Notes: generated by a model from the sequence alone, not told the origin. A stretch of 12,532 nucleotides of DNA from an uncultured Lachnospiraceae bacterium (GCA_947175285.1 CAMWMM010000089.1:1-12532), one strand, 5' to 3'. Positions 1 through 6,918 are shown, counted from the first letter of the stretch. Translations and numbers: made by a program.

Positions 1-56
1 TTTTTTCTTCATATCCGCTATTTTTTCCTGTTTTAGGGAAAATATTCTTCCTATCC

Positions 57-1649
57 CTAGCGGGACAATACAAAAATCTGGGTAAAAGTATTGTCATACA
101 AGAGCGCATACGATTGATACTCCAATAATTCCGCTACATTTTCGGCTGTCTGCTGCTCGTCATAATATATATCAACATACAAAATCAGTTGTTTCGCATC
201 AATCCCTTTACATATTTCAGGAAGTTCGTCTATCTGCTCCGCACATAAGGGATACGTCATATCCTGCTGCGAAAGAAAGAGGCAGTTATTGATTAACAAA
301 TGATCACCGGCTGTCACATAAATACCCGGAACACTTTTATATTCCGTTCCAAGCTTATCAAGAATTTCCTGATAACCTTTATAGACATAAGGAACCGGCT
401 GTACTGCATAAGTCTGAAGCATAAACACCAGACAGACTCCCGCAACTATCCATATACCCCATTCTTTTCCAAGCTGTCGGAGCAGATATATAACAACAGC
501 AACCGCTAACAGAACACAAAACGGATAAATAATGAATTGATACCTGTCCACAACTTCCGGTGAAATTTGTACAACTACGGAAAAATAACCGCTCACTGCA
601 ATAAACAGCATAAGACATTCTGCCTTAGGAACAGTATCCCATATACATATCTTCCAGTTTTTCTTTTTAGCAGAACATATCGCCGCAATTATCAGAATGA
701 GAAAGGCAAACAGGAGAAAAAGCTGCTTGATATGCCCATTTCCAAAGAACTCACTTATTACAGTATCACGATACTGCGCGCAATGTTTTAAAAACAAATG
801 AATACCATTTGCCGCATTGATAAAAGCGCGCCGCCCCTGTTCTCCCTGAAAAATATGGTTAAGAGAAGCAGGAAAAATCAGAATACCGGCTGCAACACCC
901 ATACAAACCGTAAATAAGTATTCTGCAGCCTTGCGCCATTGGCGGGCAGTCATATTCCAAATCACATAAGCCACTGAAAAAAAGAATAGAAATATAGTGA
1001 AATAATATTGCGTCAAAAATCCTGCCATTGTCGTTAGTCCGATTGTAAACAACATCAGAACTCTTTTTTTATGTACCTCTTCTTTCATAAGTTTAAAAAC
1101 CAAAAATACAAAAAGCAGTGCCCAAAAGGTCAGAAGCATATACATTCTGATGTAAATAAGGGTTGAAACAGCTCCTATACTAAGACCATATAAAAAAGGC
1201 GGTATAAATCTGACGCACTTTCTTTTTCCTAATATCTGTCCACTGATTTTATACAAAAGAAAGAGCGAACCACAGTAAAACGATAAATTTATTAGCAGAC
1301 CAAACCATTTAGAAAACCGGTTAGAACACAAAGAAGAGACTGTGTGCAAAAGCATATAATAAAAGGGCGGATGAACATCATTCACCTGATTATCATAAAC
1401 AGAATCATAGGAAAAAACCTCATCTGTCCTTACCATCAGATAATCCTCATAAAATACCGGTTGATGCCAATTATTCATGTAGTTCTCTTTTTGATGAAGA
1501 AACGGCATATAATAACCGTTACTAAGTCCGTACGACCATAACTCATCAATATAAAACCCCTCTTTCCTTGTACACCAATACAAGGCATTCGCAATCAAAA
1601 TTGCCAAAAGAAGCACTATCCATGGTATTTTCCTTATTATTCTTTGCAA
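57..1649 (-). CDS. GT-C fold membrane glycosyltransferase (GT39/PMT-like)
   Basis: A 530-aa polytopic membrane protein. After a first TM segment (about residues 9-25) comes an extracytoplasmic acidic motif, YIDELWS, with Asp35-Glu36. A second motif, DVHPPFYY, lies at residues 91-98. This pair is typical of lipid-phosphosugar-dependent GT-C transferases (PMT/ArnT/GT39 type), which use polyprenyl-phosphate sugars on the outer face of the membrane. Many hydrophobic segments follow up to about residue 415, then a soluble C-terminal domain of about 110 residues. The start is TTG at 1649: no in-frame ATG lies between the upstream in-frame stop and the first TM segment, and an AAAGGG-like ribosome binding site lies about 11 bp upstream. 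The gene stands alone, divergent from the XRE regulator, and its promoter is covered by inverted repeats. Sugar donor and acceptor cannot be told from the sequence. Confidence 0.8.
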   Translation of the reverse strand: MQRIIRKIPWIVLLLAILIANALYWCTRKEGFYIDELWSYGLSNGYYMPFLHQKENYMNNWHQPVFYEDYLMVRTDEVFSYDSVYDNQVNDVHPPFYYMLLHTVSSLCSNRFSKWFGLLINLSFYCGSLFLLYKISGQILGKRKCVRFIPPFLYGLSIGAVSTLIYIRMYMLLTFWALLFVFLVFKLMKEEVHKKRVLMLFTIGLTTMAGFLTQYYFTIFLFFFSVAYVIWNMTARQWRKAAEYLFTVCMGVAAGILIFPASLNHIFQGEQGRRAFINAANGIHLFLKHCAQYRDTVISEFFGNGHIKQLFLLFAFLILIIAAICSAKKKNWKICIWDTVPKAECLMLFIAVSGYFSVVVQISPEVVDRYQFIIYPFCVLLAVAVVIYLLRQLGKEWGIWIVAGVCLVFMLQTYAVQPVPYVYKGYQEILDKLGTEYKSVPGIYVTAGDHLLINNCLFLSQQDMTYPLCAEQIDELPEICKGIDAKQLILYVDIYYDEQQTAENVAELLEYQSYALLYDNTFTQIFVLSR

Positions 1650-1688
1650 CAGTACATCAGCCCTTTATCATATCTCTTTACTGATTTT

Positions 1689-1705
1689 GTATTGTATCAC
1701 AATAC
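1689..1705. promoter_or_regulatory. Candidate operator 1, GTATT-N7-AATAC palindrome
   Basis: GTATTGTATCACAATAC is a dyad with perfect 6-bp arms (GTATTG/CAATAC) and a 5-bp centre. It covers the -10 of the leftward glycosyltransferase promoter. A same-sized relative lies at 1807-1823 on the regulator's own promoter. This suggests a binding site for the adjacent XRE protein, by inference from position and symmetry. Confidence 0.5.
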
Positions 1706-1719
1706 TTTTTGTATTGCAA
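1691..1719 (-). promoter_or_regulatory. Promoter of the glycosyltransferase gene
   Basis: On the minus strand, TTGCAA (1714-1719) and TACAAT (1691-1696) are 17 bp apart. A TG lies one base before the -10, making it an extended -10. The predicted transcript starts near 1684, giving a leader of about 35 nt before the TTG start. Both core elements lie inside GTATT/AATAC inverted repeats. Read by eye only. Confidence 0.6.
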
Positions 1720-1721
1720 TA
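1711..1721. promoter_or_regulatory. Candidate operator half/compact site
   Basis: GTATTGCAATA contains the perfect 10-bp palindrome TATTGCAATA (1712-1721). It joins the same GTATTG and CAATA arms with no spacer and covers the -35 (1714-1719) of the leftward promoter. It may be an auxiliary site for the factor that binds 1689-1705 and 1807-1823. Confidence 0.35.
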
Positions 1722-1783
1722 GTTCCGTTCTCAGTCTAAAAAAATAAGATTTAAGGCTGATTGAAATTCATTGCACCCTTGTA

Positions 1784-1813
1784 TTGAAAGACTCTATTGT
1801 TGTCAAGTATTAT
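1784..1813 (+). promoter_or_regulatory. Promoter of the XRE regulator gene
   Basis: TTGAAA (1784-1789) is followed after 18 bp by TATTAT (1808-1813). The overlapping TATAAT (1811-1816) is a better -10 hexamer, but its spacing would be 21 bp. The GTATT-N7-AATAC dyad at 1807-1823 covers this -10, as expected for autoregulation. Confidence 0.45.
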
Positions 1814-1823
1814 AATGCAATAC
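1807..1823. promoter_or_regulatory. Candidate operator 2, GTATT-N7-AATAC
   Basis: GTATTATAATGCAATAC has the same 17-bp length and arm spacing as the site at 1689-1705, and overlaps the -10 of the rightward regulator promoter. The matching geometry on both divergent promoters is the main reason to call these operators. Confidence 0.45.
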
Positions 1824-1883
1824 TTTCCACGTTACAATAGGAATTACCTGATAACCCAATTTCACATAGGAGCAGAAAGAAAC

Positions 1884-2222
1884 ATGTTAGATTATTCGGC
1901 GATTGGAAAAAGAATAAAACGTTTAAGACTTCAAAAACATATGACGCAGGAGGCTCTTGGAGAGAAAATCGGTATATCGGCGAAGCATGTTTCCAATATC
2001 GAAACTGCAAATGCCCATCCATCGATTGAAACACTTGTCAACATTGCAAATGTTCTCGAATGCAGCCTGGATTATCTTGTTCTGGAAAATATTGTAGAAA
2101 CACAGGATATCAACTTCGGTCAGGAGTTTATAAATGTCATGAAATCCTGCACTACGCAGGAAAAGCATATCCTGATTGAGTTTATGTATGCTATGAAAAA
2201 GATTTTAAAAGAAAATTTATGA
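1884..2222 (+). CDS. XRE/Cro-CI family transcriptional regulator
   Basis: A 112-aa protein with an N-terminal HTH_3 domain, about residues 6-66. The recognition region includes MTQEALGEKIGISAKHVSNIE (about residues 20-40), followed by PSIETLVNIANVLECSLDYL, the usual helix-4/5 signature of the family. The C-terminal 40 residues are helical, possibly a dimerisation tail. I chose ATG 1884 over the longer frame opening at 1797 because an AGGAG lies 11 bp before 1884 and the upstream extension would run through the promoter and operator. No sensor domain is seen. It is divergent from the glycosyltransferase gene and probably represses it and itself (inference). Its last 32 bp overlap the 3' end of the convergent broken gene. 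Confidence 0.85.
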   Translation: MLDYSAIGKRIKRLRLQKHMTQEALGEKIGISAKHVSNIETANAHPSIETLVNIANVLECSLDYLVLENIVETQDINFGQEFINVMKSCTTQEKHILIEFMYAMKKILKENL

Positions 2223-2596
2223 AAATATCTTTGGCTTTTTCTGTTATCTTTCGGGCGCTTCTGACAAAAAACAGATAATAAAATAATCCGCTCCCCAATA
2301 ACACAAGCAGTCCAAGCGCCATCGACCGAACAGAACTATAGAAAAAGAGATAAACAGACAAACAAAGCCAAACCAGCCAGAGCAGCCATGTCACCCCCAT
2401 GCCGTACAAAGTCAGTTCCACTTCCTTGTTTCCGTCCCATTTGTCCCTGCTTTTTACGTCTAATCTCCAGATGGATTTTAACATTATCATTATAGCTATG
2501 AATCAACTGCACAAAATCTATCTCTTCCGCAAGCAGCAGTTTCACCGGAAAGTGAGAGCCATCTTCATAATAAAACTCCAATTCATAATAATGCAT
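2191..2596 (-). pseudogene. Frameshifted small two-TM membrane protein
   Basis: Two minus-strand frames are complementary halves of what looks like one gene. The first half starts at ATG 2596 (14 bp inside the end of the glycosidase gene, with AAAGG 7 bp upstream) and encodes a soluble start, MHYYELEFYYEDGSHFPVK, continuing to about DNVKIHLEI. The second half, in a frame one base further along, encodes KWDGNKEVELTLYGMGV, then two TM segments (TWLLWLVWLCLSVYLFFY and a GLLVLLGSGLFYYLFFV stretch) and a basic tail ending at 2191. The second frame has an upstream stop near 2505 and no ribosome binding site of its own. The shift most simply falls at the five-base A/T run 2451-2455. It may be a real mutation, a sequencing indel or, less likely, recoding. 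I do not recognise the family. Confidence 0.55.
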
Positions 2597-3485
2597 ATGA
2601 AAACCTTTCGTATTCCTCATCCGTAATCTGCAGGATACCTCCATGGCGTTTTTTCGTTTGTCCCATATCATATTCATCCTGTGATAATATTCTGAAATCA
2701 CCGGATGACAAATTTTCCGTTACCATGGGAAGGTAGCCTTTTCCTGCCATGAACTGATCTGCTATCAGACACCATGTTTTCCCGTCAGGAAGCAGATACC
2801 CTTCCGGTCCCTCTACGCCTTGCAGCTTGGACAACACAGATGAGTTGATTCTGACAAACTCACCCGTAAGAGAATTTGACATCTCCAAAATCAGCCTTTT
2901 ATCCACTTCATCTTTAGATATGCGGTAGTAACTGCCTTCGCATTCCAATATTGTCGTATCAATCACATCTTTCTCTCTCTCCATGTAAAGAAACGTTTCT
3001 GAAAATGTCTTAAAATCTTTCGTATATGCAGCATATATCCTGTGTTTTCCTTCTGCCTCTCCTTCGCGCTTTACCTTTGAAGCAAAAAACACCAGAAAGG
3101 CTTCCTTTTCCTTATCATACACAGCTTCTGGCGCCCATACGCATCCGGCATCGGGAATACCTACTTCACACGCCCTTTCCCTCGTCCAGTGCGTCAAATC
3201 CTCAGTTTCCCATACAATAATGTTTTTACTTCCTTTTTCCTGCGCATTTTTCCACCCTAAGCCTGCTTCAATCCGTAAATCTGTGGCAATCAGGTAAATA
3301 ATACCTGTTTCCGGACTTCTCACCAGAAACGGATCCCGCGCTCCACAGGTGCCAATCCGGGAAATAAGTACAGGATTTCCGTTATTCAAGTCCTTCCAAT
3401 GCAGCCCGTCCTGACTCACTGAAAAATAGATTTGTTCTCCATTATTCTCATCACCTATAAAATGGGCAAATAAATATGCTGCCAT
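2583..3485 (-). CDS. GH43-like glycoside hydrolase, cytosolic
   Basis: A 300-aa protein with no signal peptide or TM segment. It shows the pattern of five-bladed beta-propeller glycosidases of the GH43 group: GARDPF at residues 48-53 (candidate general-base region), CVWAPEAVYD at 115-124, VIDTTI at 174-179, and EGPEG at 225-229 (candidate general-acid Glu), with a late HGG at 281-283. The W-hydrophobic turns DGLHW and DLTHW are typical of blade ends. Related enzymes act on arabinose- or xylose-containing oligosaccharides; the substrate here cannot be assigned. ATG 3485 has AAAGGAG 7 bp upstream. It lies 47 bp after the 139-aa gene and overlaps the start of the next gene by 14 bp, so it is probably co-transcribed. 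Confidence 0.7.
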   Translation of the reverse strand: MAAYLFAHFIGDENNGEQIYFSVSQDGLHWKDLNNGNPVLISRIGTCGARDPFLVRSPETGIIYLIATDLRIEAGLGWKNAQEKGSKNIIVWETEDLTHWTRERACEVGIPDAGCVWAPEAVYDKEKEAFLVFFASKVKREGEAEGKHRIYAAYTKDFKTFSETFLYMEREKDVIDTTILECEGSYYRISKDEVDKRLILEMSNSLTGEFVRINSSVLSKLQGVEGPEGYLLPDGKTWCLIADQFMAGKGYLPMVTENLSSGDFRILSQDEYDMGQTKKRHGGILQITDEEYERFSYALL

Positions 3486-3532
3486 ATAGTTCTCCTTTGA
3501 ACTTTATACCTGATTAGCGGATAAAGGGAAAG

Positions 3533-3952
3533 TTAACGATTTTCCTGAAATTCCACATATTCTTGTGCTCTTTCTTTAATGGACTTATCAACACCTTCCC
3601 TGCCTGCAACTTCTTTCAAAATACCCATAAATTCCTCTGCATGTTCCCCTACATTAATACATCTATTGAGCATCCAAACCGTTGTACTGGTTGGAGTTCT
3701 TTTTACCGATGCTGCAAGAGAGTTTTCATATTCCCCGCTGAATTGCTCAATAAAATGCACAATCGCACCGGGATCACCAAAATAAGCTATGGGATGCCGC
3801 TCAAACAACTGTAATAACGGCTCAATTGCCTCCGATTTATACCCTGCATTTGTAATGGCATCTATGCTCTCATATATTACAGATAAATCCGCCTCATCAT
3901 ATTTATCAATAGATGCCTCAATCTTTGCAATCTCCTGCTCTAAAATTTCCAT
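3533..3952 (-). CDS. Hypothetical helical protein, possibly immunity-like
   Basis: A 139-aa acidic, soluble, apparently all-helical protein without signal peptide, TM segment or catalytic motif. Visible landmarks are a central FGDPGAIVHFIEQF stretch, then KRTPTSTTVWMLNRCIN, then a C-terminal helix rich in Glu and Lys. The 'aromatic-G-x-P-x-x-hydrophobic-V-H-F-I-E' pattern resembles small immunity-type proteins of polymorphic toxin systems, but I recall this only loosely and no toxin gene lies in the window. ATG 3952 is supported by GGAGG 10 bp upstream. It starts 22 bp after the HD-GYP stop codon and precedes the glycosidase gene, so it is probably in the same transcript. Real gene likely; function unknown. 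Confidence 0.6.
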   Translation of the reverse strand: MEILEQEIAKIEASIDKYDEADLSVIYESIDAITNAGYKSEAIEPLLQLFERHPIAYFGDPGAIVHFIEQFSGEYENSLAASVKRTPTSTTVWMLNRCINVGEHAEEFMGILKEVAGREGVDKSIKERAQEYVEFQENR

Positions 3953-3974
3953 ATCTATTTATCCTCCATAACTT

Positions 3975-5270
3975 TTAATTTTCTGCTGCAAAAAATGCCT
4001 CCACAACTGCCGGGTCAAAATGCGTGCCGGATTCCTCCTTTATGATTGCATACGCTTTTTCAAGCGGCATGGCATTTTTATAACAGCGTTTTGAAGTCAG
4101 TGCGTCAAAAACGTCCGCTACCGCCATAATCCTGGCACAAAGCGGTATTTCTTCCCCGCTGATACCATAGGGATAGCCTTTGCCGTTCCACCACTCGTGA
4201 TGATATGCTGCCATCTCCACCGCCGTATTCAGATAACCCGATTCCCCAAGCTCCGCCTTTGCATGGGTAAGCAGTTCCTCTCCTGCCGTGGTATGCGTTT
4301 TCATAATCTCAAATTCTTCCTCTGTCAGTTTTCCCGGCTTATTGAGGACTGCGTCCGGTATATGTATTTTCCCTATATCATGAAGCGGCGCTGCAACCAC
4401 CATATCACTCACGTACCTGTCCGTCAGAATATCACTGTATGTCCCCTGCCTTCTCAGTTCCTTTGTAATACACTCCACATATTCTGCCGTGCGCTTGATA
4501 TGACCGCCCGTATTATCGTCCCTATTCTCCACAACCTCAGCCATAAACGTAATCAATCCGGATTGCATATTGGAGAGCTGCTCATGATAAAAGGAACGTT
4601 TATTGCCCTGCATAATCAGCACGATAATCGTAACTGACATGATAAACGCCGAAATGCTGCTGATGCCGACAAATAAGGCAAACTCTTGTCCGTACAGTTT
4701 GTCAGCCGCTCCCGCATTTCCGTCAGTCTCCAAAATCTGCTTTGCCACTACATTTGAAAAGAACAACATTAAAATCCCGACCATCCACAGCAGATACTTT
4801 TCTGATTTCCGCAGCTTCCTGTGCCGGATATTCTCATAAAACCAGCTTCGCCAATTTTGCCCTTTCACATAGAATATGACCAACAGCATGAACAATAGCC
4901 CGTAGGCTGCAAACTGATAAACAAAAGCTTCCTGCGCGGACAGTGACAGCAAATACGGCGGTACAAACAAAAGCGGAAGTAAAAGCCCGTTAATAATACC
5001 CAAAAACGGAATCAGCAGAAGCAAACTCCGAAGCTTATGGTTTTCCCTGCTAAGGCAGATATTTAGTTCTATCATAAACAGTGCCGCCAGCGATGCAATA
5101 TCTTTTCCAAAAGCCAAAAACACAATACTAATCAGTAAAAAACTGACTATGTAAAAATTGCGCTGCTTCTTCGGCTCCATATCCTGTTCCAAAAATACAT
5201 ATTTTTTTATCAGAAATCCGCCGATTGTGATTGCCATTGTTTCCAATATTTCCAGTATTTCTGTTTCCAT
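3975..5270 (-). CDS. Membrane-anchored HD-GYP domain phosphohydrolase
   Basis: A 431-aa protein. Residues 1-220 contain about six to eight hydrophobic segments and form a membrane module that may act as a sensor. Residues 235-431 are an HD-GYP domain: ENRD at 248-251, His257, the HDIGK metal motif at 297-301, His326, the HH pair 357-358, NGKGYP at 362-367, and ADVFDALTS at 385-393. All HD metal-ligand motifs and the GYP signature are present, so an active phosphodiesterase of the c-di-GMP class is likely. The alternative substrate cGAMP-type dinucleotide cannot be ruled out. ATG 5270 has GGAGG 10 bp upstream. It heads the leftward gene string, and a tandem LytTR-like element lies upstream of its promoter. 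Confidence 0.85.
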   Translation of the reverse strand: METEILEILETMAITIGGFLIKKYVFLEQDMEPKKQRNFYIVSFLLISIVFLAFGKDIASLAALFMIELNICLSRENHKLRSLLLLIPFLGIINGLLLPLLFVPPYLLSLSAQEAFVYQFAAYGLLFMLLVIFYVKGQNWRSWFYENIRHRKLRKSEKYLLWMVGILMLFFSNVVAKQILETDGNAGAADKLYGQEFALFVGISSISAFIMSVTIIVLIMQGNKRSFYHEQLSNMQSGLITFMAEVVENRDDNTGGHIKRTAEYVECITKELRRQGTYSDILTDRYVSDMVVAAPLHDIGKIHIPDAVLNKPGKLTEEEFEIMKTHTTAGEELLTHAKAELGESGYLNTAVEMAAYHHEWWNGKGYPYGISGEEIPLCARIMAVADVFDALTSKRCYKNAMPLEKAYAIIKEESGTHFDPAVVEAFFAAEN

Positions 5271-5308
5271 AAGTATGTGTCCTCCGTAATAATTTCCTAC
5301 GCAGTCAC

Positions 5309-5337
5309 ATTATATCAAAGCCCTATACCCATAGCAA
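5309..5337 (-). promoter_or_regulatory. Promoter of the HD-GYP gene string
   Basis: On the minus strand, TTGCTA (5332-5337) and a perfect TATAAT (5309-5314) are 17 bp apart, with TG one base before the -10. The start of transcription would be near 5302, about 30 nt before the ATG. The tandem repeat element at 5352-5392 lies just upstream, where an activator would be expected. Confidence 0.6.
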
Positions 5338-5351
5338 TATCGGGCAGCTTA

Positions 5352-5392
5352 CTTTCCCTGCATCTTACCCCTCCAAAAATGCAACTTATCTC
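5352..5392. promoter_or_regulatory. Tandem half-site element A (LytTR-type target?)
   Basis: Two 11-bp direct repeats, TGCATCTTACC (5359-5369) and TGCAACTTATC (5380-5390), start 21 bp apart. The whole element matches 6872-6911 at about 36 of 41 positions with one gap. It lies about 15 bp upstream of the -35 of the HD-GYP promoter. Direct repeats two helical turns apart are the usual target of LytTR-domain regulators, and one is encoded at 8863-9300. Binding is inferred. Confidence 0.5.
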
Positions 5393-5430
5393 ATATTCAC
5401 TGTTTTTGTTTCGGTTTTTGAAAAAATCTC

Positions 5431-6765
5431 CTACGGATTCAGCCTGTTCGGTCCTCTGAAAATAAACATCGATTCTTTGATATGCAGCCCGAGAAGCAGC
5501 ATTGTAAAACGGTCAACGCCCAGTCCGAAACCACCATGCGGCGGGCAGCCATACTTAAAGAATTCCAGATAAAATTTCACATCCTCTGCGAGTCCCTTTT
5601 CATCCGCCTGCGCTTTCAGTACCTCGTAGCGATGCTCTCTCTGTGCGCCGGTTGTAATTTCTACCCCTCTCCAGATTAAGTCGTAGCCAAGCGGAACCCC
5701 TTCTTCGTTTCTCATATGGTAAAAAGCTCTTTTGGACGCATCGAAATCAGTCACGAACAGAAACTCATGATTAAAATGCTTCTTAGTCCACTCATAGCTC
5801 AATCTTTCGGCATCTGTCGTCAAATCACCTTTTTCCGCCTCATCAGGTTTATAACCGAAATCTTCTTCCAGACCTTTATACAAATCTGCCAATGATACAA
5901 TCGGGAACGGCGTTTCCGGTACGATGACCTCCGTCCCGAACAGTTCTTTTATCTGTTCGCCGAATTTCTCATTTACAGCCGTCAAGCCCGCTTTGATAAG
6001 CCCTTCTTCCATTTTCATGACATCATGAAAAGAATTGATATAGCTGAATTCCAAGTCAAATCCGGTAAATTCTGTTGTATGCTTGCTGGTGTATGATTTT
6101 TCCGCGCGGAATACCGGTCCTACTTCAAAAATTCTTTCAAAACCGCTTGCCATTGCCATCTGTTTATAAAACTGAGGACTCTGTGCAAGATATGCATTTT
6201 TGTCAAAATATTTTACCTCAAATACATCCGAACCGCTTTCACTTGCTGCACCGATTAACTTCGGAGTATGGATTTCAATGAAATTATCCTCTAACAGATA
6301 CTGTCTCATAGCGTTGACCAGCACCGTCTGTACTTTGAACATTAACTGGTTTTCATCCGTCCTCAAATCAATCCAGCGATAGTCGATTCTCTGATCAATG
6401 CTGGAACGTTCCACAGCCTTTTTCTTCTTGGTAGCGGGAATTTCTTTTCTGGCAATCGGGATTGCATCTGCAATACTCTCAAGACACACATCTTCCGGGA
6501 TGATTTCTATGCCGCCCATTTTGACATATTCATTTTCCACGACCTCTCCTACTACCGTAATGACGGAATCATCAGTTAACTGCTCTATTTTTTCCGTCAG
6601 TTCCGGATTTTTCTCTTTCTCAATTGTTATCTGTACTTTTCCGGTAATATCTTTTAATACAATGAACGCCATGGACTTGCTGTTCCTGAAATTCTCAACA
6701 AATCCCTGCACTTTCACACATTCGCCTGTCTTTTCTTTCACTTCGTTAATATATGTTCTGTCCAT
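5431..6765 (-). CDS. aspS: Archaeal-type aspartyl-tRNA synthetase (AspRS, likely non-discriminating)
   Basis: A 444-aa class IIb synthetase that activates aspartate and charges tRNA. An N-terminal OB-fold anticodon-binding domain (about residues 1-105) precedes the catalytic core. Class II motif 1 surrounds the HTPKLIGAASE region, followed by QSPQFYKQ (195-202), motif 2 PVFRAEKSYTSKHTTEF and FDLEFSYI, and motif 3 GGFGLGVDRFTMLLLGL near the C-terminus. The length of about 440 residues and lack of the large bacterial GAD insertion mark the archaeal/eukaryal-type AspRS. In clostridia this usually charges tRNA(Asn) with Asp for GatCAB amidation. In the OB fold, Phe replaces the Trp often seen in discriminating archaeal enzymes (tentative). 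I chose ATG 6765; the longer frame needs a TTG at 6789 with no ribosome binding site. AAGGAG lies 12 bp before the ATG. Confidence 0.88.
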   Translation of the reverse strand: MDRTYINEVKEKTGECVKVQGFVENFRNSKSMAFIVLKDITGKVQITIEKEKNPELTEKIEQLTDDSVITVVGEVVENEYVKMGGIEIIPEDVCLESIADAIPIARKEIPATKKKKAVERSSIDQRIDYRWIDLRTDENQLMFKVQTVLVNAMRQYLLEDNFIEIHTPKLIGAASESGSDVFEVKYFDKNAYLAQSPQFYKQMAMASGFERIFEVGPVFRAEKSYTSKHTTEFTGFDLEFSYINSFHDVMKMEEGLIKAGLTAVNEKFGEQIKELFGTEVIVPETPFPIVSLADLYKGLEEDFGYKPDEAEKGDLTTDAERLSYEWTKKHFNHEFLFVTDFDASKRAFYHMRNEEGVPLGYDLIWRGVEITTGAQREHRYEVLKAQADEKGLAEDVKFYLEFFKYGCPPHGGFGLGVDRFTMLLLGLHIKESMFIFRGPNRLNP

Positions 6766-6813
6766 CTTTATCTCATGCTCCTTTTCCAACGCTGCCGGTT
6801 ACAGGTCTTCTGC

Positions 6814-6852
6814 TGCCGACTGTCTTATTCTGTCATTATATACAAGTCGGCA
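6814..6852. repeat. 8-bp dyad straddling the aspS -10
   Basis: TGCCGACT (6814-6821) and AGTCGGCA (6845-6852) are perfect inverted arms, 31 bp centre to centre. They flank the -10 of the aspS promoter. The upstream arm lies before the predicted transcript start, so this cannot be an RNA hairpin and would have to act, if at all, as DNA, for example as a regulator site. Confidence 0.35.
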
Positions 6853-6863
6853 CATAAAAGCAA
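6835..6863 (-). promoter_or_regulatory. Promoter of aspS
   Basis: On the minus strand, TTGCTT (6858-6863) and TATAAT (6835-6840) are 17 bp apart. The predicted start near 6828 gives a leader of about 63 nt. The layout matches the HD-GYP promoter (TTGCTA-17-TATAAT), and both have a tandem half-site element upstream. No T-box leader is visible. Confidence 0.6.
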
Positions 6864-6871
6864 GGACTAAG

Positions 6872-6911
6872 CTTTCCTGCATCTTACCCCTCGAAAAACG
6901 CAACTCACCTC
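6872..6911. promoter_or_regulatory. Tandem half-site element B (LytTR-type target?)
   Basis: TGCATCTTACC (6878-6888) and CGCAACTCACC (6899-6909) start exactly 21 bp apart. The element sits between the divergent aspS promoter and the ABC operon promoter, ending about 10 bp before the -35 of the latter. A further ACTTACCTC match at 6945-6953 overlaps the -10, 42 bp (four turns) from the second half-site. The operon encodes a LytTR protein, so autoregulation is the natural reading. Confidence 0.55.
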
Positions 6912-6918
6912 CATTTCA

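Noticed and set aside
34..59. TAGGGA/TCCCTA inverted repeat after the glycosyltransferase gene, as a terminator
   Set aside because: Only 6-bp arms with a 14-nt loop and no T-tract on the minus strand.
2195..2240. Imperfect AAAGAT/ATCTTT stem near the XRE stop followed by GGCTTTTT
   Set aside because: The AT-only stem with a bulge is too weak to call an intrinsic terminator.
2451..2455. Programmed -1 frameshifting at the A-run
   Set aside because: The two frames need a +1 (or -2) change and the run lacks an X-XXY-YYZ heptamer in the right register, so an indel is more likely.
4197..4637. A 146-codon open frame opposite the HD-GYP gene
   Set aside because: It lies wholly antisense to a well-supported domain (HD-GYP) and encodes no recognisable sequence.
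5393..5430. Terminator for aspS
   Set aside because: Only A/T runs without a stable stem are visible after the stop codon, so read-through toward the HD-GYP gene cannot be excluded.
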